A DNA stretch of 14,946 nt. Origin: JAKBCQ01 sp021807585 (GTDB lineage: Bacteria > Planctomycetota > Planctomycetia > Isosphaerales > Isosphaeraceae). The DNA is taken from assembly GCA_027325115.1 (NCBI GenBank), contig DAHWFG010000470.1, positions 1 through 14,946 on the forward strand. The letters are read 5' to 3'. Below, piece after piece: positions 7,996-14,946 of the stretch (its first letter is position 1; every line of letters begins with the position of its first letter). The notes below the pieces were generated by a model. That model was given only the letters and a program-made list of their open reading frames with translations, was not told the origin of the DNA and made no database searches. The position numbers and the translations under genes were made by a program.

Positions 7996-8174
7996 CGATC
8001 CACGCTTTCCATCATTCTTGATCGAACATTCCGCAACCCGATCGATCGATCGCCCGAGTCCCGCTCGCCGATCGATCCAAACGATTCAGAATATCATAAT
8101 CGGTGAATATATTAATATTTTGGATTCAAATCGTGATCGTCGCGATTGAAATCGACGATCGTCGTGATGGTTCG
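7996..8174 (-). other. 179-bp spacer in the acylation cluster: AT-rich patch and hairpin
   Basis: No gene is seen here. Just after the MBOAT stop, GATCGTCG (8135-8142) and CGACGATC (8153-8160) form an 8-bp perfect stem with a 10-base loop. On the minus strand only a TTT follows, so termination would be weak or absent. Positions 8085-8130 are strikingly AT-rich for this window and hold -10-like hexamers (for example TATGAT reading 8098 to 8093), but I could not pair one with a convincing -35. An internal promoter for the SGNH pair is possible. Confidence 0.35.
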
Positions 8175-9590
8175 TCATGACGCGAACCCTCCTTTCCAGG
8201 CGCGACCGAACATGGCGCTCCACGCCGTCAAGCTTGGGCAGTTCCAGAGCGACCAGAGGACGGTGATCGCGGCGAACGTGGCGGCGATTTTGAGCGCTCG
8301 AAGCGCGAGTCCGCGCGCTCCGCACGCGGTGCGCCGCGAGCTCGATCCTTTGCGATTGAGATCGAAGCGAATATTGATCAGGACGAAGAGCCCGAGGATT
8401 CCCCAAAACAGGGCGTCCTGTGCGCGAAAACCCCACGATCCGCGAATCCAGAACGACTGATACCCGTGGAGCGCCCAGGTGACGACGAACACCGCGACGG
8501 TCGCGATCGAGAGCGCGGCGGGGCGCGGCCAGGTTTTGAGCCGAAAGGCCACGGGGTTGAACACGATGCGAATCATGAAATCTTTCCAGTAAATGTTGAT
8601 TCGACGCCAATAATCGGTAAATCCGGATGCGAGCAAATAATTATGATGCGTCTCGGGCAATTGATAACCATATAAATGAAGCATTCCGCAAGCGGTGTGG
8701 AACTGACCCGAGACGTGAAGATACAAGAGGTAATTTGCGATCAGGTGACGCATGAGCGTGGCCGCGCCCGCGACCTCCTCGGGGGCGATCCAGAGATCAT
8801 GATAAACGATCCGAAACGCGAGCATCTGAACCGCGCCGCGGAAGACGAGCCCCAGGCCGACTCGCTGAAGCGAGTGAATCTCGGAGGCGAAATAACCCCG
8901 CCGCATCGCTCCGTAATCGATTACGGGGAAGAGCAAAAAGCAGTAGTTGGGGAGGATGAAAAAATAGCCGAGGACGTCGACGAGCGATTCACGTTTTTTG
9001 GAATGTTTAATTTCATAAAGAAAAAGTATCATGCGAAACATAAACATCGAACCGAGAACCGGCCAAACGGTTTCAAGCGGCGAGCCGACGGCGACGCGAG
9101 TCTGCGCGATCGCGGCGGCGACCGCGATCGCGGTGATCGTCGCGACGCGGATCGACCAGCGAATCGGCGCGAGCGCGACGCCGATCAACACCGCCGAGAC
9201 CGCCAGCACGATCGCCGCGGTCGTCGCGCCGAAAACCAATCCTAAACCGACGATCGAGATCGCGGTGAAGAACGGCTTCTTGTATCGATAAGGCGCCAGA
9301 TAATGAAACGGCAAGGCCGCGAAGCAAAGCGCGGCGATCTTGCGAAACGCCGGCCATTCGAGATGGTAGGAATAAAAGACCGCGAGCAGAACGCCGCAAT
9401 GAAGCAGGATCGGCCAGATTCGTCGCCAATCACGTTTGCATGTTTCGGGTTCGTCGCCGTACCATTCGGTGAGTCGGCGAGGATCGCGGAACGAGGGTAT
9501 CGGCGCGTACCGCCGATGCGGCACGCGTTCGGGTTTCGCCTCGGCATCGTCGACGCTCGCGACGCGGTTTTGCTCGACCCCAATCGGCAT
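8175..9590 (-). CDS. MBOAT family membrane O-acyltransferase (DltB/AlgI-like)
   Basis: This 471-residue polytopic membrane protein has about ten hydrophobic segments (roughly 60-75, 88-102, 108-142, 148-165, 176-192, 208-225, 245-265, 281-305, 358-378, 390-405). MBOAT signatures are present: LYEIKHSKKRE near 191-201, the DYWRRINIYWKDFMIR amphipathic block at about 326-341, which corresponds to the family's D/FWRRWHISL region, and TWALHGYQ with His375 in the place of the invariant catalytic His of WHG. MBOATs move acyl groups from a cytoplasmic thioester or CoA donor across or within the membrane to a hydroxyl acceptor. The start is ATG 9588-9590, chosen because GGGAG lies seven bases upstream; the Arg-rich 48-codon extension to 9734 is not protein-like. 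It heads the minus-strand cluster, with SGNH proteins and a DltA-like ligase downstream. This matches DltB context better than alginate or lipid acetylation, but the substrate is not determined. Confidence 0.8.
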   Translation of the reverse strand: MPIGVEQNRVASVDDAEAKPERVPHRRYAPIPSFRDPRRLTEWYGDEPETCKRDWRRIWPILLHCGVLLAVFYSYHLEWPAFRKIAALCFAALPFHYLAPYRYKKPFFTAISIVGLGLVFGATTAAIVLAVSAVLIGVALAPIRWSIRVATITAIAVAAAIAQTRVAVGSPLETVWPVLGSMFMFRMILFLYEIKHSKKRESLVDVLGYFFILPNYCFLLFPVIDYGAMRRGYFASEIHSLQRVGLGLVFRGAVQMLAFRIVYHDLWIAPEEVAGAATLMRHLIANYLLYLHVSGQFHTACGMLHLYGYQLPETHHNYLLASGFTDYWRRINIYWKDFMIRIVFNPVAFRLKTWPRPAALSIATVAVFVVTWALHGYQSFWIRGSWGFRAQDALFWGILGLFVLINIRFDLNRKGSSSRRTACGARGLALRALKIAATFAAITVLWSLWNCPSLTAWSAMFGRAWKGGFAS

Positions 9591-10179
9591 CGACCGGCTC
9601 CCTTCCGTTCTCAAACGCCCCTCCCTCGACGTTCGTCGGCGTACCGCGACGTTCGAACGCCGTCGCCGCCGATCGGGCTCGCGATCGAGCCTTTCGGGCG
9701 ATCGACCGAAATCCGATCGCGCTGCGCGCGTCATCCATCATCGTAAGCGTTCGAGCTTCCTGCGGTCGTCGAGGGGCGCCGTTCCGAATCTGATCCAGAC
9801 AGGACGATCTACGAATGCGATTCGGGGCGTCGGGGGAAGTCCCTTTCATCCTCCATGACACAGGGAGCGTCGATCGCGGCGGAATGCCGGAATGATCCGC
9901 GCGCTCAAGCCCGCCGCGAACGTTAAACGAACAGCGACGAGCGGCCGATTGAGACCCGATCCTCGAATCCTTCGTCGACCGGAGGCCGATTTAACCCGAT
10001 TCGACGAACACTGTCAACCCGATCGATCGAGCCTCGATTGGGGGGATTGGGGAAGATTCGGGCGATCTGAGTGGGATTGGGATTGGCCCGACCGACGCGA
10101 TTCGAGCGGATCGAGACCGATCGATCGATGCGATCGCGCGTGATCGCGAACCGAGTCGGGGCTTTTTTTGTCCATGATC
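9591..10179. other. Non-coding divergent region between MBOAT operon and tRNA-Arg
   Basis: No convincing gene is seen in about 590 bases. Open frames here have Arg/Ser/Asp-rich, low-complexity translations driven by GATC repeats. In particular, no small carrier protein with a D-S-L phosphopantetheine site is present on either strand. Visible elements are the MBOAT ribosome binding site on the minus strand (about 9598-9604), a direct repeat of CGACGTTCG near 9629 and 9647, a G-run array at 10036-10085, a GCGATC/GATCGC hairpin at 10130-10147 and a T7 run at 10163-10169. The minus-strand operon promoter should lie here, but I cannot pick one. Confidence 0.5.
10036..10085 (+). repeat. GATTGGG-like G-run array (possible G-quadruplex)
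   Basis: Degenerate GATTGGG/GATTCGGG units recur, giving five G-runs of at least three at 10040-10045, 10049-10052, 10060-10062, 10073-10075 and 10079-10081. The loops are 3, 7, 10 and 3 bases, so one is slightly longer than the strict quadruplex rule allows. The array lies about 100 bases upstream of the tRNA promoter. A function is not established. Confidence 0.35.
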
Positions 10180-10208
10180 TTGTCTTTGAGGTCGCCTCAC
10201 ATTATGAT
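10180..10208 (+). promoter_or_regulatory. Sigma70-type promoter for tRNA-Arg
   Basis: TTGTCT at 10180-10185 and TATGAT at 10203-10208 match the -35 and -10 consensus well and are separated by exactly 17 bases. Initiation would fall near 10215, about 30 bases before the tRNA. It probably serves the tRNA and may read on into rpsR, since no other strong promoter is seen between them. Confidence 0.6.
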
Positions 10209-10244
10209 CTTGAATTCTTCGACCCACCGGGTTGGGGCACGCGA

Positions 10245-10318
<74 letters not shown>

Positions 10319-10339
10319 CTTTCGCAGCGCCGCGTCGCC

Positions 10340-10357
10340 GCGCAAGCGGGCTTGTGC
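10340..10357 (+). terminator. Hairpin after tRNA-Arg, possible weak terminator or processing stem
   Basis: GCGCAAG and CTTGTGC form a 7-bp stem (one G-U) around a CGGG tetraloop, starting 21 bases after the tRNA. Only TTT follows a few bases later, with a TTTT farther on at 10377-10380. Partial termination or a 3'-processing signal is possible, so readthrough to rpsR is likely. Confidence 0.3.
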
Positions 10358-10459
10358 ACGGGTTTGCGATCGCTCGTTTTATTACCATGGAATTCGCCGC
10401 ACCCGATTCGATTGGGTTCGATTTGGGTTGTTACGACGGGTTGAGAGGGTTTTTGATTC

Positions 10460-10702
10460 ATGCCCCGCAAGCGATTCGGCCGCAATCGAAAGAACAGGTG
10501 TCGGTTTTGCACCCGCGACGGATGTCCGCGGCCGGCTTACGTCGATTATAAAGACGTCGGGCTCCTCAAGAAGCTCTGCACCAATCAAAGCAAGATGTTT
10601 TCACGCAAGCGAAGCGGCAATTGCGCCGCGTTCCAGCGGGCTTCGAGCGCCGCGATCAAACGAGCGCGGTCGATGGCGCTGCTTCCTTACGTCGGCGAAT
10701 GA
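10460..10702 (+). CDS. rpsR: Small-subunit ribosomal protein bS18
   Basis: This 80-residue basic protein has the bS18 hallmarks in order: a basic N-terminus, CRFC (Cys14, Cys17), VDYKDVGLLKKL (28-39), a basic SRKRSGNC segment (48-55), and AIKRARSMALLPYV (65-78) at the C-terminus. bS18 binds bS6 and the central domain of 16S rRNA on the 30S platform. The Cys pattern resembles the zinc-binding C+ type, but the usual CxxH of the GNCxxHQR segment reads GNCAAFQ. The ligand His is therefore Phe58, while an extra Cys22 is present. The start is ATG with GAGAGGG 10 bases upstream. The usual rpsF, ssb and rplI neighbours are absent: a tRNA lies upstream and a convergent gene downstream. The gene may be the sole copy or a second paralogue. 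The identification is secure; the single- or second-copy status is not. Confidence 0.92.
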   Translation: MPRKRFGRNRKNRCRFCTRDGCPRPAYVDYKDVGLLKKLCTNQSKMFSRKRSGNCAAFQRASSAAIKRARSMALLPYVGE

Positions 10703-10763
10703 TTTCGACACGCTTCCGATGTCGATCGAAACCGATTTGCGGGCGCCCTTGCCGATACGAAGA

Positions 10764-10810
10764 CGAGCCGCGCCGGTCCCGCTTTGGATCACCCGAGCGG
10801 CTCGACTTTT
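10764..10810 (+). terminator. Rho-independent terminator after rpsR
   Basis: CGAGCCGC (10764-10771) and GCGGCTCG (10797-10804) form a perfect 8-bp GC-rich stem. The 25-base interior can add a GGTCC/GGATC inner stem with one G-U. AC then TTTT follows directly. It lies 61 bases after the rpsR stop and 22 bases before the convergent gene's stop. Confidence 0.55.
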
Positions 10811-10831
10811 GCTCTCGATCCAATCCCGGGT

Positions 10832-12460
10832 TTATTGGTTGCGAGGTCTGGGGGCGAAACGCTTCAAATCCTTGACGAATTGCGCTTCGAGTTCGTCGTA
10901 CGGAACCCCCAGACGACCGGTGAGCGATCGGCTCGCCTGTCCCGTCAAGCGACCCTTATACGCGTCTTCCACATAATCGAGGAACGCGTCGCGGTAACGC
11001 TCGCCGTCGTAACGCATCAAAAAGACCGTGAGCGCCATTGCTTGAACATATTTTAAGTATTCATCTGCGTTCGGTTCCGGCTGGACGAACCGCGCCGCGC
11101 CGATCTTGACGAATCGCTCGAGCGGGACGATCTCGCCTCGAATCGCGATCCGTTCGAGCGCCGTCGCGATCCGAGGACCCGACATTCCCCCCAGTTCGAT
11201 CGAGTCGTCCCCAAGAACGTCGACCGTCTCGAAATAAGTCCCGAGCCCCTCGAACACCCAAAAATCGCCGGGGTTCCGCTGGAAATTCCCCTTCCCCGCG
11301 AGCTCGAACAAAAGCTGATGCGAAGTTTCATGATAAAGCGTTGCTGTGTTGGATATCGCTCCATTTTCATTCTTATAAAAAAAGCAGATCTTTGATCCCG
11401 GAATGTATATACCCAGGCTGCGGGGATCGGCCTGGAGGTCGTGCGTCCTCAGGTAATCGATGTATTGATCTTTCGTCGCGAAGTAAAAGATTTTGTGCGC
11501 GGCCGTGTCGGTCGTCGGTTTGAGCTTGGGATCGGCGAATCGCCGCGCAATCGAGAACTTCGCCGGGCCGATCACGTCCGCCATGACGGTGATGAAAACA
11601 TCGCGGAACGCCTCGAGCCTCCTGCCGAAAACGATCACCTCCGAGAGAGGCAAATTGCTTTGGATCACGAAATGTTCGGTCGTGATCTTCCAGCCGTTCT
11701 CCCACTCCGACCGCGCCGCATCGGCCTCGGCGGCGGGAACCCAGCGGATCGGCGCGCCTCGGACGATCGGAGCGGGGAGTTCACCCGCATCGAGCCGCTC
11801 GATCCAGGTTCGATCGACCCAGCCGAACTTGGGATGTAACGTCTTGCCGTTCTTAATCATCTGGATCGCGTACGGAGTGGCCCAGCCCCCCTCATAGGAA
11901 ACGAACCCGAGGATTCTCCGCGCCTCGGCGTGATTCGGATCGCGCTCGATCACCTCGTGCAACCACAACGACGCGAGCGACAAGCGACCGCCCATCTTGA
12001 AGGCTTGCTTGGCAAGATCGAACAGCTCGGACGCGGCTTCGCGGCGAATTGTGGTCCATTCCTTGATCGGATCAAGATCGACTCCGGCCGATCGATCATC
12101 GGAGTTGGATTTGGCCGATGCGTCTTCGCCGGCTCGCCCGGGAACAATCGCGAGTGCCGCGGCGGGCGCCTTCGCGTTTTGTTTTCCGGGGGCGATCTCG
12201 ACAAGCGGGACGATCCTCGTCGCCCCCAGCGGCGTGACGAGCGGCCGAATCGCGTCCCGAACGGCTTTCGCCTCCCGCGTTTCGCCCGCTTTTTCGAGCG
12301 ATTCGGCGAGCGATTCCAGACGTTGGTTTTCTTTGGTTCGAGCCCCGGCGTGAGCCGCGCGAAGCTCGCCCGCTCGTCGCGCCAGGGCGTCGGGCGCGGG
12401 AACCGCTCCGATCAACCAAATCGCCAGGAAAGCCGGTGATAATTGGAGATATTGATTCAT
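10832..12460 (-). CDS. Secreted HExxH zinc-metallopeptidase-like protein (DUF1570-like)
   Basis: This 542-residue protein has an N-terminal signal peptide (hydrophobic core about 8-20, AxA-like cleavage near ALA at 25-27). An N-terminal helical region with TPR-like elements follows (about 27-75 and 140-190), including WLHEVIERDPNHAEARR. The catalytic signature is LYHETSHQLLFEL with His377, Glu378 and His381. WVFEGLGTYFE follows at 401-411, where Glu404 sits where gluzincins place the third zinc ligand. The domain therefore has the parts of an active zincin acting in the periplasm or outside. The general layout resembles planctomycete proteins annotated DUF1570, though I cannot confirm the family without a profile search. 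The peptide substrate is unknown. The ATG at 12458-12460 lacks a clear Shine-Dalgarno. It is divergent from the two-repeat exported protein across about 300 bp and convergent with rpsR. An Ala/Ser-rich linker (about 95-125) looks disordered. Confidence 0.8.
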   Translation of the reverse strand: MNQYLQLSPAFLAIWLIGAVPAPDALARRAGELRAAHAGARTKENQRLESLAESLEKAGETREAKAVRDAIRPLVTPLGATRIVPLVEIAPGKQNAKAPAAALAIVPGRAGEDASAKSNSDDRSAGVDLDPIKEWTTIRREAASELFDLAKQAFKMGGRLSLASLWLHEVIERDPNHAEARRILGFVSYEGGWATPYAIQMIKNGKTLHPKFGWVDRTWIERLDAGELPAPIVRGAPIRWVPAAEADAARSEWENGWKITTEHFVIQSNLPLSEVIVFGRRLEAFRDVFITVMADVIGPAKFSIARRFADPKLKPTTDTAAHKIFYFATKDQYIDYLRTHDLQADPRSLGIYIPGSKICFFYKNENGAISNTATLYHETSHQLLFELAGKGNFQRNPGDFWVFEGLGTYFETVDVLGDDSIELGGMSGPRIATALERIAIRGEIVPLERFVKIGAARFVQPEPNADEYLKYVQAMALTVFLMRYDGERYRDAFLDYVEDAYKGRLTGQASRSLTGRLGVPYDELEAQFVKDLKRFAPRPRNQ

Positions 12461-12762
12461 TGTTGTTCAGTTACGTATGTGTTAAGTCGACGGCTCGACG
12501 AAAGCGAATTCCCCGGCGTGAAACCGCTTCGGGAAGATCGAGTCGATGCGAATCGTTCACGAAGGTATCGTCCGGCGTTCGTCGTCACGTCTCAACGAAA
12601 TCGCAATCCGTCTTTACGAGTTTCGCCGATCGGCGCAAGATACGCTTCAATTATAACGCCGTCGAGGTCGGAACGCCGCTTACACGGCTCGCGAAAGCTT
12701 CCGGCGATCGCCGGCGCGGAGCCATCTGACGATCGTCGAGCAGTCGAAAGGGAGTGTGGAAC
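12461..12762. other. Divergent intergenic region with 14-bp palindrome
   Basis: No gene is supported in these 302 bases between two divergent starts; frames that cross them have Arg-rich translations. CCGGCGATCGCCGG at 12701-12714 is a perfect palindrome 49 bases before the plus-strand start and could be an operator or hairpin. TATAAC at 12652-12657 is -10-like for the plus strand, but no -35 partner is visible. AGGGAG at 12749-12754 is the ribosome binding site of the plus-strand gene. Confidence 0.4.
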
Positions 12763-13743
12763 GTGCGAAATCGGACCGGAAAGACCGCGATTATCGCGGC
12801 GCTTGCGATCGGAATCGCCGTCGGTTGGGAACTCTCGGGACGAACGCCCGCGTTTTCGTCGTCGCAATCGTCGGCGGTCGTCGGCGAATCGAAAATCATC
12901 GCCGGATCGATCGCGATTCAACCCAATCCTTCGCTCAAAACCAACGATTATCAAGACGCCGTTTATTATCTTGATTATCGCGCGGGACGATTGATCGTCA
13001 CCATCCCGCCAAGTTTACAATCGACCCAGCCGCGTCGATCGATGCTCGATCGTCTGTCTTTGAATAAACAAGAACATAGCAATGGAGGTAGAGATCCAAG
13101 TTTTCTGGATACCCGCGTCGAACGCGATCTTGTCAAGGATTTTCAGATCGCTCCCGGTACGTCGGCGAATTTTTTGATGGCGACAGGGCAGGCGGGGGAT
13201 GTTTGGTCGCGACTGTATGTCGTCGAGACCGTGAGTCGTAAGGTCGCAACGTATCGCGCCGAGGTTCGCAAGGTGGCGAACGCACCGCACCCTCGTTTCG
13301 ATCTCCTCGATATCCGCGGTTTCGGCGACGACCGAACGCCTCCGCTTGGAAAGACTTCGGTCACGACGGGACCGATCGCGATGATGCTCAATCACGTGCT
13401 CGACGCCGCGGTCAATCAAGACGCGGTGTACATTCTTGACGAGACGAACGGCCGGCTTTGGGTGTCGGCGCCGGCGATGATCCAGGGGGGAGGGGGGCCC
13501 AACAAAACGATCGAAAACTTTGTCGAGCACGATTTTCGGAAGGATTTCAAGCTGACGGCGAACGCCCCCGCGCGGTTCGTCATGACGATCGGCCGAGTCG
13601 GTATGGTAAACGCTCCGATCTACGTTTACGAGGAAAATAGTCGTCACGTCGGGGTCTATCGCATCAGTCCCAGCATGAAAGGTATGCAAGTTCGACTTTG
13701 GGTTCAAATGATGGAATCCAAATCGCTCGCCCCCGAAACATAA
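12763..13743 (+). CDS. Exported protein of unknown function with two internal repeats
   Basis: I do not recognise this 326-residue protein. It begins MRNRTGKTAIIAALAIGIAV, a short basic start plus a hydrophobic helix (8-24) typical of a signal peptide or anchor, followed by a Ser-rich stretch. The rest is an internal duplication. One copy runs from about residue 62 (QDAVYYLDYRAGRLIV) through ERDLVKDFQ, NFLMATGQAG and YVVETVSRKVATYRAE to about 168. The second runs from about 220 (QDAVYILDETNGRLWV) through EHDFRKDFK, RFVMTIGRVG and IYVYEENSRHVGVYRI to about 307. Each copy looks like alternating beta strands, perhaps half a propeller or a two-lobed beta domain. GTG 12763 is preferred over GTG 12754 because AGGGAG lies eight bases before it; the earlier codon would overlap that site. 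It is divergent from the HExxH gene and ends 48 bp from the convergent M23 gene. No catalytic motif is visible. Confidence 0.75.
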   Translation: MRNRTGKTAIIAALAIGIAVGWELSGRTPAFSSSQSSAVVGESKIIAGSIAIQPNPSLKTNDYQDAVYYLDYRAGRLIVTIPPSLQSTQPRRSMLDRLSLNKQEHSNGGRDPSFLDTRVERDLVKDFQIAPGTSANFLMATGQAGDVWSRLYVVETVSRKVATYRAEVRKVANAPHPRFDLLDIRGFGDDRTPPLGKTSVTTGPIAMMLNHVLDAAVNQDAVYILDETNGRLWVSAPAMIQGGGGPNKTIENFVEHDFRKDFKLTANAPARFVMTIGRVGMVNAPIYVYEENSRHVGVYRISPSMKGMQVRLWVQMMESKSLAPET

Positions 13744-13791
13744 TGATAGCAAATCATGTTCGATCAGGGATTGTTATATCTCGGTCATCGC

Positions 13792-14946
13792 TTATTCGAC
13801 GATCACTTGAAGCCGCGCCGTCGCGGTTGCGCCGCGGCGATCGGTTCGCTCGACCTTGACGAGATAGCGACCGGGCTTTTGATAACGATGCTTCGTCATC
13901 GCGTAGCCGTTCTGCGCAAGCGGTTCGACGTTCCCGTCCGATCGCACCGTGACGCTCGGCGAACCGTCGCCGAAATCCCACGACTCATTTCCGTCCGTTG
14001 TTCGAAACGTTCTCACTTGAAATGTAATTTCATCATTGGGTTTGATGCCGAACGTGGGATTGTACGCGGCGTGGATCGTCGGCGGAAGGAGATCGGGTTT
14101 CGCGCGATCAAGAACCTGCACGATCGCGAAATCGTAGTCGAATCGGCCGTCGCGGTCGAACGTTTTCACGATTTCGCTGTACGATCCAGGACTGTTGTAA
14201 GTCTTTTCGGCCCGTGAACCCGTCGCGGTCGATCCGTCGCAAAACGTCCATTCGAACCGTTCGATCCGTCCCGATCGAGCCCATGATTTTGACGCGTCAA
14301 GAACGACCGTATCCCCCGCCCACGCGACGCGATGCGGCCGAGCGACCGCGATCACCGCGGGTTCATGCTCGCGCAAATACGCCTGCCAAAGGAATGCGTA
14401 GCCCTCTTGCGTTCCCCAACGACCCGAAGGTTGCAGGCTTGTGATCATAAAATGCAAATGCGACCACCCGCCGCTCCCTCCTTCCTTCCCCAGCACCCCG
14501 ATCTTTTGTCCTTTCCGCACTTCGGAGCCCGGCTTAATCATGTTGTTAATTGATTGTAAATGATGATAAGAATAATACCATCCTTGATCGTCGAGCGCGA
14601 CGACGAGATCGTACCTTGGCGGAACGGGGGCGTTTTCGTATCCTTTCAGAACCTCGGTCCCCGAACCGACGATCACTCCGTCGCTCGCCGCGACGACTTC
14701 GATCATCCCCTCCGCCCCGCCGATATCAAGACCATTATGATAATAGATTTTTTTGACCGACGGGTTCTCGCCGCCGTCGACATAAACCGGCTCGTTCGCC
14801 ATTTGCGTGCTCGACGCGAACCAGCGCTGCCGCGCCGGATAACCGAACCGATCGGGCTCGATCCACGGCGATCCCGCGGGCCAAAGCCGAATCCGCGCGT
14901 CTTTGGAAAGCCCCCACGCGTCTTGATTGCTGTTGATCAGATATCC
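13792..14946 (-). CDS. M23-family peptidase with two PKD domains, 5'-truncated by window edge
   Basis: The minus-strand frame is open to the right edge, so the N-terminus is missing; ATG at 14802 is only internal, since GYPARQRWFASS and more precedes it without a stop. Counting from that Met, the LytM/M23 zinc site is present: YYHNGLDIGG (His22, Asp26), YYSYHHL (His80/81) and WSHLHF (His115, His117), giving HxxxD...HxH. Lysostaphin-type M23 peptidases cut peptidoglycan cross-bridges or stems, or anchor as inactive LytM domains; here the ligands look intact. After a linker come two PKD-like beta-sandwiches: one at about 150-232 (FEWTFCDGS) and one at about 240-336 with the classical WDFGDGSPS and HRYQKPGRYLVKV. 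PKD domains usually sit outside the cell and mediate binding. The enzyme is probably exported. The missing upstream part should contain the signal sequence. Confidence 0.85.
   Translation of the reverse strand, partial: GYLINSNQDAWGLSKDARIRLWPAGSPWIEPDRFGYPARQRWFASSTQMANEPVYVDGGENPSVKKIYYHNGLDIGGAEGMIEVVAASDGVIVGSGTEVLKGYENAPVPPRYDLVVALDDQGWYYSYHHLQSINNMIKPGSEVRKGQKIGVLGKEGGSGGWSHLHFMITSLQPSGRWGTQEGYAFLWQAYLREHEPAVIAVARPHRVAWAGDTVVLDASKSWARSGRIERFEWTFCDGSTATGSRAEKTYNSPGSYSEIVKTFDRDGRFDYDFAIVQVLDRAKPDLLPPTIHAAYNPTFGIKPNDEITFQVRTFRTTDGNESWDFGDGSPSVTVRSDGNVEPLAQNGYAMTKHRYQKPGRYLVKVERTDRRGATATARLQVIVE

Noticed and set aside
7213..8106. 297-codon plus-strand open frame
   Set aside because: Antisense to the GDS-type SGNH gene; Arg/Ala/Pro-rich translation without motifs or a good start.
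8135..8160. Hairpin as a terminator splitting the acylation operon
   Set aside because: No adequate T-run follows on the minus strand, and such stems arise often from abundant GATC/CGATCG words, so it was kept only as part of the spacer description.
9591..9734. 48-codon N-terminal extension of the MBOAT
   Set aside because: Arg-rich, not membrane-like; GGGAG seven bases before the ATG at 9590 marks the start.
9892..10143. 83-codon frame as a possible missing carrier protein
   Set aside because: Right size, but it has no D-S-L attachment motif and is Arg/Asp/Trp low-complexity sequence derived from GATC and GATTGGG repeats.
10130..10169. Hairpin plus T7 run read as an intrinsic terminator
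   Set aside because: The GCGATC/GATCGC stem ends 15 bases before the T-run and no gene precedes it on the plus strand.
12443..12994. 183-codon plus-strand frame across the divergent region
   Set aside because: Arg/Ser-rich translation, no ribosome binding site, and it overlaps the better supported start at 12763.
13015..13752. 245-codon minus-strand open frame
   Set aside because: Antisense to the two-repeat exported protein; His/Arg/Asp-rich with no recognisable domain.

Overview
The window looks like a GC-rich planctomycete chromosome segment, most likely from the Isosphaeraceae/Gemmataceae side of the phylum. The grounds are protein style only: planctomycete-type TPR repeats, GMRD...KPAGT SGNH proteins, an HExxH secreted protein and a PKD-containing M23 peptidase, plus very frequent GATC/CGATCG. 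No marker gene fixes the taxon.

Layout. Left end, plus strand: a 5'-truncated TPR protein, then a membrane-anchored SGNH hydrolase with a TPR insert. Converging on this, and overlapping it by 7 bp, is a minus-strand run of five genes. In transcription order these are an MBOAT acyltransferase, two paralogous SGNH proteins joined by an ATGA overlap, an NRPS/DltA-type adenylating enzyme, and an LpxL/HtrB-like acyltransferase. To the right is a non-coding stretch with a good sigma70-type promoter, a tRNA-Arg(ACG), and a stand-alone ribosomal protein bS18 gene (rpsR) with its own probable terminator. Beyond that are a convergent secreted HExxH protein, a divergent two-repeat exported protein of unknown function, and a 5'-truncated M23/PKD cell-wall peptidase running off the right edge.

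Most interesting content. The minus-strand cluster has the parts list of a DltA-DltB-DltD system: a ligase with the amino-group-binding Asp of amino acid adenylation domains, an MBOAT, and SGNH partners. It also has a second acyltransferase and lacks an adjacent carrier protein. This suggests a cell-surface (amino)acylation pathway in a Gram-negative lineage without teichoic acids. The substrate and the acyl group cannot be read from sequence.

Two genes are cut by the window: the reading frame at 1 is open leftwards and the one at 14946 is open to the right on the minus strand. Starts were moved inward from the longest frames where a Shine-Dalgarno sequence clearly marks a later codon (MBOAT, adenylating enzyme, the plus-strand SGNH gene, and the two-repeat protein).
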